Shown here piece after piece: positions 7,112-13,491 of a stretch of 13,491 bases of DNA; the first letter of the stretch is position 1, and each line of letters starts with the position of its first letter. Source of the DNA: Trichodesmium sp. jk18x7bins.61 (lineage in GTDB: Bacteria; Cyanobacteriota; Cyanobacteriia; Cyanobacteriales; Microcoleaceae); contig JAJEAQ010000067.1 of assembly GCA_022822685.1 (NCBI GenBank), positions 1 through 13,491 on the forward strand, given 5' to 3'. The position numbers were made by a program, and so were the translations under genes. Below the pieces are notes generated by a model that was not told where the DNA came from, searched no databases, and saw only the letters and a program-made list of their open reading frames with translations.

Positions 7112-10100
7112 ATGCTTTTAAGTATTGCTGACACTTTTGTTAAACGACCTGTATTAACTACAGTCTGCACAATTATTATTGTGTTAGTCGGCACAATCTC
7201 AATTCCATTGTTGCCAATTTCCCAATTACCACAACTTGGGAACACAGAAATTCAAGTATCCTCAAATTATATTGGGGCTGATGCTCAAACAACAGAAAAT
7301 ACCGTAACTACGATCTTAGAAAGAGAAATTAACGGTGTTGAGGATATGAGATATATCTACTCCAGTACCAGTAATAATGGTCAGACGAGTATTAATGTTG
7401 TATTCCCTAATGATGTAGATCGAAATACAGCTCAGGTGAATGTGCAAAACCGAGTCTCTCAGGCAGAATCTTCACTGCCAGATCAAGTCAGTCAAACGGG
7501 TATTACAGTAGAAGCAGCATCCCCTAATATCCTTTTAGTAATTGCCACCTACTCAGAAAAAGATGAAAATGGCAATTTTTACTATAATACTGACTTTATG
7601 AGTAACTACCTCGATCTGAATGTATTGGATCAGATCAAGCGTATTCGTGGAGTAGGTCAAGCGACACTTTTAGGAGAAAGGAAATATGCGATGCGCATCT
7701 GGCTGAATCCTCAGAAAATGGCGGCTCGTGGATTAACAGCTCAGGATGCAGTTAGTGCCATACAAGAACAAAATATTCAAGTGGGTGCAGGAAAAATTGG
7801 TCAGAATCCAGCCCCAGAAGATTTAGTTTATGAAATTCCTCTGCAAGCTATTGGTAGACTAAAAGAAGCTTCAGAATTTGAAGATTTGGTACTCAAAGTT
7901 GGTGACAATGGTAGTTTAGTAAAAGTTAGAGATGTTGGTAGGGCAGAACTGGGAGCAGAAAATTATGATATTGTGGCCACATATAATGGGGATCCAACTA
8001 CAGGTTTAGCAATCTATCAACTTCCAGGTAGTAATGCTTTAGAAACTGCAAAGCAAGTTAAAGCAGCTATGGCAGAGCTAAGTGAGAGTTTTCCACCAGG
8101 TATGCAATATAGTGTGGCTTACGATACAACATTATTTGTGGAAGTATCACTACGAGAAGTTTTGAAGAGTTTACTGCAAGCAATAGCCTTGGTAGTTTTG
8201 ATCATCTTCCTGTTTTTACAGGATTGGCGAGCTACTTTAATTCCAGCAATTGCAATTCCTGTGGCTCTAATTGGGGCAATGGCTGGCTTGAAAGTGTTAA
8301 ATTTTGAGATTAATACCCTGACTCTGTTTGCTTGTACTTTGGCATCAGGTTTGGTGGTGGATGATGCGATCGTAATTGTAGAAGCAGTTTCTAGCAAAAT
8401 TGAGCAAGGAATGAAGGCTAAACAAGCAGCATTAGATGCTATGGAGGAGCTGACTGGGGCAACGATTGCTACTTCTTTAGTATTAATGGCTGTGTTTATT
8501 CCGGTTTCCTTCTTCCCCGGTACAACAGGAGTAATTTACCAACAGTTTGCTCTCACAATTGCTTGCGCGATCGCGTGTTCAACTTTTAATGCTCTTACTT
8601 TCTCTCCTAGTATGTCTGCCCTATTACTACGCCCAAAACAAGAAGTGACAGGGCCTTTGGGTAGGATATTTGATACATTTAATTTGGGTTTTGGTTGGCT
8701 ACAAGACCTATATGCCAAATTCGTGAGATTTCTCACCAGCATCAATATTATAGTGATGGGAGTTTTTATCGTGGGATTGGTAGCAACTGTTGTCATGTAT
8801 GGTATAGTTCCCACTGGATTTGTGCCGCAGGAAGACCAGGGTTATTTTATTGTAATTTATCAAGCTCCTGATGGAGTTTCCCTGAATTATACTGCTAATG
8901 CAGCAGCTAAAATTCAAAAAGAAATTGCCAAGATTGATGATATAGAATCTGCTTTTGGTGCTGCTGGTTTTGGTTTTAATGGTCAAAACCCTAGTCAAGG
9001 GATATTTTTCGTCTTACTTAAGCCATGGGAGGAACGAACTTTACCACAGCAGTCTGTTTATGGGGTGACAAGAAGGTTAAATGGTGCTTTGCAACAAATT
9101 AAGGAAGTTCAAGCTTTTGCTGTGAATGCACCAGCAGTACCTGGATTAGGTGGTACAGGGGGGTTTGAATTTCAGTTGCTTGATAGTAGTGGTAGTGCGT
9201 CTATTGAAGCATTATTTGGGAACGGGATGCGGATGATTGGAGCTGCTAACACCCAGTATCCGAGTTTGCAAGGAGTTTATAGTCAGTTTAGTGTGAGCAA
9301 GCCTCAGAAAAGAGTTGAAGTATTGCGCGATCGCGCTAAAGCATTAAATGTCAATGTTAGTGATATATTTTCAACTTTACAAACTTATTTGGGTTCCTCT
9401 TACGTCAATGATTTTGTGTTCGGGCCACGTCAGTACCGGGTTTATGTCCAGGCAGAGCCTGAGTATCGGTCGAAACCAGAGGATATCGATCAATTATATG
9501 TCCGCTCTCTTGATGGGGAGATGATTCCTCTGGGAAGTTTGGTAAAAATAGAAGATTTTGTCGGGCCGGAGATTATTACCCACTATAATATTTTCCGTTC
9601 CATGAGAATTCAAGGGGGGCCAGCTCCTGGTTATAGTTCTGGGCAAGCGATCGCGGCTATGGAGGTAGCTGCACAGGAATTATTAGACCCTGGTTTTGAT
9701 TATGCCTGGCAGGGTAGCGCCTTGGAGGAAAAATCTTCTGGTGGAGCAGCACCAATAATTTTTGGTTTAGGTTTTGTGATGGTGTTTTTGGTGTTAGCGG
9801 CACAGTATGAAAGCTATATCGATCCGACAATTATTATGCTATCAGTGCCGTTAGCAGTTTTAGGCGCTCTCCTAGCAATTTGGTTTAGAGCGAATGTACT
9901 AATGGCTGGTGGTATTTGGCCAGTAGTTTCTAATGATGTATATGCTCAAGTTGCGTTAGTAATGTTGATTGGTTTGGCTTCTAAGAACTCGATTTTGATT
10001 GTAGAATTTGCCAATCAGTTAAGGGAAAAGGGAGTAAGTATTAAGGAGGCAGCAATTACAGCAGCAGAGCAGCGCTTTCGGCCAATTCAGATGACAGCAA

Positions 10101-10309
10101 TTTCGAGTTTGATTGGTTTTATGCCTTTGGTTATTGCCACAGGGGCAGGTTCGAGTAGTCGGTGGTCTCTGGGTACTGCTATTTTTGGAGGAATGTTATT
10201 TGGTACAGTTTTGAGTTTATTGATTACTCCTAATCTATATATTGCGATCAAGAATATAGAAGCAAGATTTTTTGGGGATGAGAAGCTTGAAAAGTCAGAT
10301 AGACCTTGA
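7112..10309 (+). CDS. RND (HAE1/AcrB-type) efflux pump permease
   Basis: The 1065-residue product is a proton-driven inner-membrane transporter of the resistance-nodulation-division superfamily. It shows the usual layout: TM1 (about 12-32), a first large periplasmic porter and docking region (about 33-340), TM2-6 (about 341-505), TM7 (about 545-565), a second periplasmic region, and TM8-12 (about 880-1045). The proton-relay residues are present: Asp417 and Asp418 in GLVVDDAIVIVEAV, and Lys958 in LIGLASKNSILIVEFANQL. The opening FVKRPVLTTV and PLLPISQLPQL are family-typical. WFRANVLMAGGIWPVVSNDVY (924-944) looks like a slightly enlarged TM9-TM10 loop. Start is ATG at 7112; no Shine-Dalgarno site is evident. 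The TGA at 10307 is followed by 63 in-frame codons that look translated (see next entry). The adaptor gene is upstream; no outer-membrane factor gene is near. The substrate cannot be read from the sequence. Confidence 0.93.
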   Translation: MLLSIADTFVKRPVLTTVCTIIIVLVGTISIPLLPISQLPQLGNTEIQVSSNYIGADAQTTENTVTTILEREINGVEDMRYIYSSTSNNGQTSINVVFPNDVDRNTAQVNVQNRVSQAESSLPDQVSQTGITVEAASPNILLVIATYSEKDENGNFYYNTDFMSNYLDLNVLDQIKRIRGVGQATLLGERKYAMRIWLNPQKMAARGLTAQDAVSAIQEQNIQVGAGKIGQNPAPEDLVYEIPLQAIGRLKEASEFEDLVLKVGDNGSLVKVRDVGRAELGAENYDIVATYNGDPTTGLAIYQLPGSNALETAKQVKAAMAELSESFPPGMQYSVAYDTTLFVEVSLREVLKSLLQAIALVVLIIFLFLQDWRATLIPAIAIPVALIGAMAGLKVLNFEINTLTLFACTLASGLVVDDAIVIVEAVSSKIEQGMKAKQAALDAMEELTGATIATSLVLMAVFIPVSFFPGTTGVIYQQFALTIACAIACSTFNALTFSPSMSALLLRPKQEVTGPLGRIFDTFNLGFGWLQDLYAKFVRFLTSINIIVMGVFIVGLVATVVMYGIVPTGFVPQEDQGYFIVIYQAPDGVSLNYTANAAAKIQKEIAKIDDIESAFGAAGFGFNGQNPSQGIFFVLLKPWEERTLPQQSVYGVTRRLNGALQQIKEVQAFAVNAPAVPGLGGTGGFEFQLLDSSGSASIEALFGNGMRMIGAANTQYPSLQGVYSQFSVSKPQKRVEVLRDRAKALNVNVSDIFSTLQTYLGSSYVNDFVFGPRQYRVYVQAEPEYRSKPEDIDQLYVRSLDGEMIPLGSLVKIEDFVGPEIITHYNIFRSMRIQGGPAPGYSSGQAIAAMEVAAQELLDPGFDYAWQGSALEEKSSGGAAPIIFGLGFVMVFLVLAAQYESYIDPTIIMLSVPLAVLGALLAIWFRANVLMAGGIWPVVSNDVYAQVALVMLIGLASKNSILIVEFANQLREKGVSIKEAAITAAEQRFRPIQMTAISSLIGFMPLVIATGAGSSSRWSLGTAIFGGMLFGTVLSLLITPNLYIAIKNIEARFFGDEKLEKSDRP

Positions 10310-10501
10310 TTTAGTGATAGTCCAAATGGTTCTGAAAGTCAGGGTAACGGGCAACTGGCATCTAAAAACATAGAAGAGAATGGCGAAGAAGCCAATCGAC
10401 AGCAATCAACCAGAAACATTGATGAGAATGGTGAAGAAGCCAATGTGCAACAATCAACTCCCAATAGGGAGGAGCAGAGTGGTAGCGACATCAAAGATTA
10501 A
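10310..10501 (+). other. In-frame continuation of the permease gene behind its TGA stop
   Basis: Directly after the TGA at 10307-10309 the same frame stays open for 63 codons to a TAA at 10499-10501. It encodes a hydrophilic, acidic, Asn/Gln-rich tail with a 16-residue tandem repeat (10364-10411 and 10412-10459): KNIEENGEEANRQQST, then RNIDENGEEANVQQST. Four of the differing codons between the copies are synonymous third-position changes (ATA/ATT, GGC/GGT, CAG/CAA, ACC/ACT) and two are conservative (K/R, E/D). That pattern suggests the tail was translated in this frame. No start codon precedes it within the segment. Most likely it is a former C-terminal tail cut off by a recent nonsense mutation; readthrough is possible but unproven. 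Confidence 0.6.
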
Positions 10502-10524
10502 ATGTATTACCAGGAGGGGGTGAC

Positions 10525-10692
10525 AAGGAAGCTAAGTGGCCAGGTTTCAGCTCTTTTCATACAGCAACTCCGACAATTAAAGGAATAGAAATTATGCACG
10601 CGATCGATAAAGCTCAGGTTAAGAGAGTTGAGGGGAAAGATGTGCTTTCTCAAAAAGCTTTTGTAGAATTTCTATTTGGAATCGTTGCTTAA
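10525..10692 (+). pseudogene. IS6-family transposase, C-terminal fragment
   Basis: The open frame ending with TAA at 10690-10692 reads KEAKWPGFSSFHTATPTIKG, then IEIMHAIDKAQVKR, and ends in FVEFLFGIVA. This matches the extreme C-terminus of IS6/IS26/IS240-type DDE transposases (GFKSFxTA...GxExMxxIxKxQV...FxxxLFGxxA pattern). Only about 55 residues remain; the catalytic DDE core, including the last glutamate, and the N-terminal helix-turn-helix are missing, so the fragment is inactive. It is followed 39 bp later by a terminal inverted repeat of the same family, which supports the call. It directly follows the tail of the permease gene, suggesting an insertion or deletion event at this junction. 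Confidence 0.8.
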
Positions 10693-10731
10693 TACTTAAA
10701 ATTGCGCTCAAGTGTTTTGTCTTTCTATCTT

Positions 10732-10745
10732 TTTGCAACAGAACC
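10732..10745 (-). repeat. Right terminal inverted repeat of the IS6-family remnant
   Basis: TTTGCAACAGAACC is the complement of GGTTCTGTTGCAAA, the terminal repeat known from IS431/IS257 and close to that of IS26 and IS240. It lies at the expected distance after the transposase stop and fixes the element's right boundary. Confidence 0.8.
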
Positions 10746-11251
10746 AATTTTCGTAATGCTTTGTAGTTTAATTTTGTTGAACTTTCGCACAGCTATAATT
10801 AAGGCGTCGCACGCAACTACAAACATAGAGGTAGTAGGGTGGGCAAATATCACGGCATCTACCATTAATATCAATAACTCAACATTTGCCAACCTTAAAT
10901 CATGTCTGTAGCAAACATTTTGCTCAATGGTATAATGCTAGTCCTCTAGAAAGTTACATCTAAATTTATTTCCTCTCGCCTCCTTGAGAAACTATATTAG
11001 AGCCAATAGCTAGACAGTAAAATCACCTGCACATGCTATGAAAGGATTTGCAATCTTTCCCACTCTGAACTATAAGATAAATTGGAAAAAAATTTGCTAC
11101 AAATTCTGTTGGTAGGAGTCGGAATTAAGTCAGCACAGCCTCCAACAATTTCTTTTAGACGTTTCTAGAAACTGTTATTAAAGTATCGCTCTTGATGGTT
11201 ATGACCTGATAATATGAATTTGACATATAATCAAAACCAATATAAACATAC
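10746..11251. other. Gene-free spacer before the DUF4079-type gene
   Basis: About 500 bp with no credible gene; short open frames here have no recognisable features. It includes CGCAACTACAAACAT at 10812-10826, repeated exactly at 6949-6963, and a 12-base palindrome GTTTCTAGAAAC at 11161-11172. The promoter of the following gene should be here but is not obvious. Confidence 0.5.
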
Positions 11252-11689
11252 ATGAATTTACCTTCTTTTCTATGGCTGTGGAAAATAGCAGCTTTTTTTA
11301 TGGGTATTTCCCTGTTCACTTATTTATTATTAGCAGTTACTGGCGGTTGGATGTTTGTTCTTCGTCATCATCAACAAAAACGTCCTCAATAGTTGCGACC
11401 ATTTCATTACATGATTGGGGGTACAATGGTGTTTCTAGTAATTTTGCTACTTGCAATAGGTTTGCTAGGAACTATCGGCTATTATGGAAATTTGGGTAAC
11501 TCCCTCCATTTGCCCGCAGGTTTAACTTTAGTGACATTAGTTTTAGTTTCTGCAGGCAGTGCGACTCAGATTAATCCCAGGCAGTCTTGGGCGCGATCGC
11601 TTCATATTATCACTAATATTATTCTATTATTTGGTTTGGCCACAGGATCTTGGACAGGTTGGGGTGTTGTCCAGAAGTACTTACCTTAA
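11252..11689 (+). pseudogene. DUF4079-type membrane protein interrupted by an in-frame TAG
   Basis: ATG at 11252 opens a 46-codon segment (MNLPSFLWLWKIAAFFMGIS, one long hydrophobic helix, then HHQQKRPQ) that ends at TAG 11390-11392. The same frame resumes at once with LRPFHYMIGG and runs 98 codons to TAA 11687-11689. Together they give a protein of about 145 residues with four membrane helices. The layout and the words RPFHY, LHLPAGL, ATQINPR, RSLHIITN and WTGWGVVQKYLP fit the cyanobacterial DUF4079 family as I remember it. Conserved-looking histidines at combined positions 52, 86 and 118 could bind haem, as in cytochrome b561-like proteins, but this is inference. The stop probably replaces a tryptophan (TGG to TAG). 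A TTG at 11393 or an ATG within HYM could start a shorter downstream product. Biological role is unknown. Confidence 0.72.
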
Positions 11690-11822
11690 GCTAAGTATAG
11701 CTAGCCCAAGATATCTTGTGATTAGGCGTAAATAGAAGATTGGTGTTATTGCTTGCAGCGAGTCAGAAAAAACCTCTGAAAACCTTATTATTTCGTTCTA
11801 TTACTATCTGAAATAACTTGAA

Positions 11823-11874
11823 AATAATCAAAACAGTAGAAAGCCGAAACCTTTATTTGATTATTGTTTCGGCT
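11823..11874. repeat. Two interleaved inverted repeats, possible terminator region
   Basis: AGCCGAAAC (11842-11850) pairs with GTTTCGGCT (11866-11874). Interleaved with it, AATAATCAAA (11823-11832) pairs with TTTGATTATT (11856-11865), which lies in the loop of the first. The two stems are 9 and 10 bp and probably exclude each other. No clean T-run follows on either strand, so the terminator role is uncertain. Confidence 0.45.
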
Positions 11875-11956
11875 ATAGGCTGCACTTGGTGGCATGAACC
11901 TTCTATTTCCGCCTAAATCTGGCGATCGCTAGTCTCTTAATTACAACTAAAGAGAT

Positions 11957-12048
11957 CAGGACTTACGCAAAAGCACTATATATAGTAAGTTAAAACTAGA
12001 TAATAACAATATATATAGCGTTTACCACCCCAAAATGGGTAAGTCCTG
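11957..12048. repeat. Dispersed inverted-repeat element with CAGGACTTAC ends
   Basis: CAGGACTTAC (11957-11966) and GTAAGTCCTG (12039-12048) form perfect 10-bp ends of a 92-bp AT-rich element with the internal palindrome CTATATATAG (11976-11985). The end motif also occurs at 146-155, inside the hairpin at 136-163. Short, ORF-less elements ending this way are common between cyanobacterial genes and may be MITEs; no target duplication is clear. Confidence 0.5.
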
Positions 12049-12098
12049 GAAATAAAATAATCAAGTTTTAGCTTCAGTATCATTATTAGGAGAACCAC

Positions 12099-13491
12099 CT
12101 ATTTAGAAGCAGAAGCTTTTGTCTTTGGTTTGCCCTTTTTCCATTCCCTCAAGTGAGATTCGAACTCTCGTGCAGTTACAAGATTGTAAGTTTTATTTTT
12201 CTTATGCATAGACATGTCGAGCTTAATTATTTCTTGTAAAAACTCCTCTCCTATCTTCCATACACCTATTTTTTCGGACTTTTTAGCTGCTTTGTATATT
12301 TCTTTGGCAACTGAACTAGATAGTTCAGTCAAACTTAGCTGAGATAGTTGCTCACTTGGTAATAAACTCCGTAGATCCCTACTTATAACTTCTTGTGTAG
12401 TTAAATCTTCCCATAGCTTCTGTGTAGCTTCTGCGAATTTTGATGGATCATCATCTCTGGGAAGTGTTGGTATTATGGGTTCGTTGCGATTGAGCCTTAT
12501 TACCAGACTATCAGTACTTGGATTTAATTTAATAGGTGGAATTGTTCCTGGTTTGTAAGCTTTCCTAACCGGATCCTTCTTCTCTTTGTCATTCCAATAC
12601 TTCATACTTGCATAAACCCTGCACCAAGAGCTTTTTACCTGTTGTAACGATGATGCTCCTATATCTAAAATTGCTTCCTTTTGGCGTTCCGTTAATTCAT
12701 TGTCAGGTTGGGGGTTTAATTTTTTTAATTCCTCTAATTTTAATATATAGTCTTGAAGGAGTACAATATAATTGGATACATGATGTGCTAACTCTCCTGT
12801 TGATAACGTACCCCACCCTGCTACAGAGATGTATCTACGAAAGTTCAAGTCTCCTTTGTGATCTGGCTTCAGCAATTGCTCCTTCTTCATTGCCTCGCCA
12901 AATTCTTGTATACCTTTTATTAGAAAGGTCAAACGGTCTATCAATGGAAATGCATATACTTCAGTTAAACCTCGAAATGGGATTTGAAATTCATGCTCTA
13001 GCCAATAATTATTTTGACCATCAGGAAGATATTGCTGCACATATTTTCTTTCATCATTAAGTTTTTCTGGTGTCATATCATCCAATTCTCCTACTAAATT
13101 AAGAACACCTCTTTTCAAAGGTGTTCTAGACGGCCAAGAGTTAGCCCTATCTCCCTCAGCTAAAGTTGGAACTTTAGCTCTAGCCCCCTCATAACCTTGA
13201 TCTTCTTTTCCCATACGTTGAACAGTGGCTGAAGCGTCATAATCTGAATTTACCTGATTATGGCCTTGTCTAGCTTCCTTCAACATTTCTGAACTTTCCA
13301 TAAACTCGGCTGATATGCTTCTAAATTCTGGCACCCATGGTGTTTTCTTTCCGGCTTTGAGTTCCTCTATTGCCCTGCTCCCGATTGCACTCTCTAGGTG
13401 TAACCATTCTTCCCTACTCAGGCTGCTCGGTTCAAGTTGTGCCCTCTGTACTACTGAAGATAAAGAACCATAAATCTGAGTAGGGGCGATT
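12099..13491 (-). CDS. Unrecognised protein, 5' end outside window; N-terminal region resembles cyanobacterial DUF4157-type/eCIS-associated proteins
   Basis: The frame ends at TAG 12099-12101 and remains open to the right edge, so about 463 C-terminal residues are visible and the start is missing. A GTG at 13334 exists, but the 52 upstream codons read like protein (TQIYGSLSSVVQRAQ, then LSREEWLHLESAIGSRAIEE, then KTPWVPEFRSIS), so it is not the true start. That section and a second VQRM motif recall the linker modules before the DUF4157 domain in cyanobacterial proteins linked to extracellular contractile injection systems; this is from memory. The DUF4157 metalloprotease-like domain itself is not seen here. 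The remainder (about residues 110-460) is soluble and mainly helical, without signal peptide or membrane helix, and has a basic Lys-rich C-terminus (WKKGKPKTKASASK). I do not recognise an enzymatic motif. Codon use looks like that of the neighbours. Confidence 0.7.
   Translation of the reverse strand, partial: IAPTQIYGSLSSVVQRAQLEPSSLSREEWLHLESAIGSRAIEELKAGKKTPWVPEFRSISAEFMESSEMLKEARQGHNQVNSDYDASATVQRMGKEDQGYEGARAKVPTLAEGDRANSWPSRTPLKRGVLNLVGELDDMTPEKLNDERKYVQQYLPDGQNNYWLEHEFQIPFRGLTEVYAFPLIDRLTFLIKGIQEFGEAMKKEQLLKPDHKGDLNFRRYISVAGWGTLSTGELAHHVSNYIVLLQDYILKLEELKKLNPQPDNELTERQKEAILDIGASSLQQVKSSWCRVYASMKYWNDKEKKDPVRKAYKPGTIPPIKLNPSTDSLVIRLNRNEPIIPTLPRDDDPSKFAEATQKLWEDLTTQEVISRDLRSLLPSEQLSQLSLTELSSSVAKEIYKAAKKSEKIGVWKIGEEFLQEIIKLDMSMHKKNKTYNLVTAREFESHLREWKKGKPKTKASASK

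Larger units (their letters stand above)
10525..10745 (+). mobile_element. 3' remnant of an IS6-family insertion sequence
   Basis: The transposase C-terminus plus the right terminal repeat mark the 3' end of an IS6-family element. The left end and most of the transposase are absent. No matching GGTTCTGTTGCAAA copy is visible upstream in this window. The left boundary at 10525 is approximate; similarity is lost before this point. Confidence 0.75.
11690..12098. other. Gene-free spacer between convergent genes
   Basis: No gene is visible. This 409-bp stretch lies between the 3' ends of the DUF4079-type gene (plus) and the partial minus-strand gene, so terminators of both are expected. It carries overlapping inverted repeats at 11823-11874, a HIP1 octamer (11932-11939), and a 92-bp inverted-repeat element (11957-12048). 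Confidence 0.5.

Noticed and set aside
8119..8998. Three minus-strand open frames inside the permease gene
   Set aside because: They are antisense to a strongly conserved pump gene and encode no recognisable protein.
10702..10911. 69-codon open frame across the IS6 terminal repeat
   Set aside because: It begins with a non-ATG codon within the IS remnant and crosses its right end; composition does not look protein-like.
11823..11874. H-type pseudoknot formed by both stems at once
   Set aside because: There are no bases between the two 3' arms to span a 10-bp stem, so simultaneous full pairing is sterically unlikely; alternative hairpins are more plausible.
12140..12165. tRNA T-arm-like GAGTTCGAATCTC on the minus strand
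   Set aside because: It lies inside the minus-strand coding frame (encoding the REFESHLREW region), and no acceptor, D or anticodon arms can be assembled around it.
12608..13060. 150-codon open frame on the plus strand
   Set aside because: It is the antisense shadow of the long minus-strand gene, with no family resemblance or start signal of its own.

Overview
The window looks like chromosomal DNA of a filamentous, low-GC cyanobacterium. The reasons are: seven copies of the octamer GCGATCGC (HIP1, a cyanobacterial hallmark) at 1067, 2490, 8567, 9327, 9647, 11593 and 11932; a urea-transporter binding protein and a DUF4079-type membrane protein of cyanobacterial character; and a C-side gene with a cyanobacterial VVQR-type N-terminal region. 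Coding density is low, with long AT-rich spacers, GC-rich dispersed palindromes and broken genes. I cannot name the genus from the sequence.

Layout. 1-793 has no gene but is packed with GC-rich palindromic repeats. 794-1753 (minus) is a glutathionyl-hydroquinone reductase-like Xi-class GST. 1920-2359 (minus) is a small membrane-anchored TPR-like gene with a one-base frameshift. 2844-4148 (plus) is urtA, the urea ABC-transporter binding protein, followed by a hairpin terminator and not by urtBCDE. 4191-4997 is a spacer with another copy of the GC-rich repeat and a nested inverted-repeat element of about 174 bp (MITE-like). 5016-6764 and 7112-10309 (plus) encode the periplasmic adaptor and inner-membrane pump of an RND (HAE1/AcrAB-like) efflux system. 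No outer-membrane channel gene is present. 10310-10501 is an in-frame continuation of the pump gene behind its TGA stop. 10525-10745 is the 3' remnant of an IS6-family insertion sequence with its terminal repeat. 11252-11689 (plus) is a DUF4079-type membrane protein interrupted by an in-frame TAG. 12099 to the window end (minus) is a large unrecognised protein whose start lies outside the window.

How the parts relate. The adaptor and permease should form two parts of one tripartite efflux pump, although a 347-bp gap separates them. The other genes look functionally unrelated. The unifying feature is decay and mobility: three reading frames are interrupted by a single base change (frameshift, TGA, TAG), there is one truncated IS, and several palindromic repeat families occur. 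I do not see a convincing new defence or biosynthetic system. The most distinctive items are the translated-looking tail behind the pump stop codon, the partial minus-strand gene at the right edge, and the dispersed GC-rich palindrome family.
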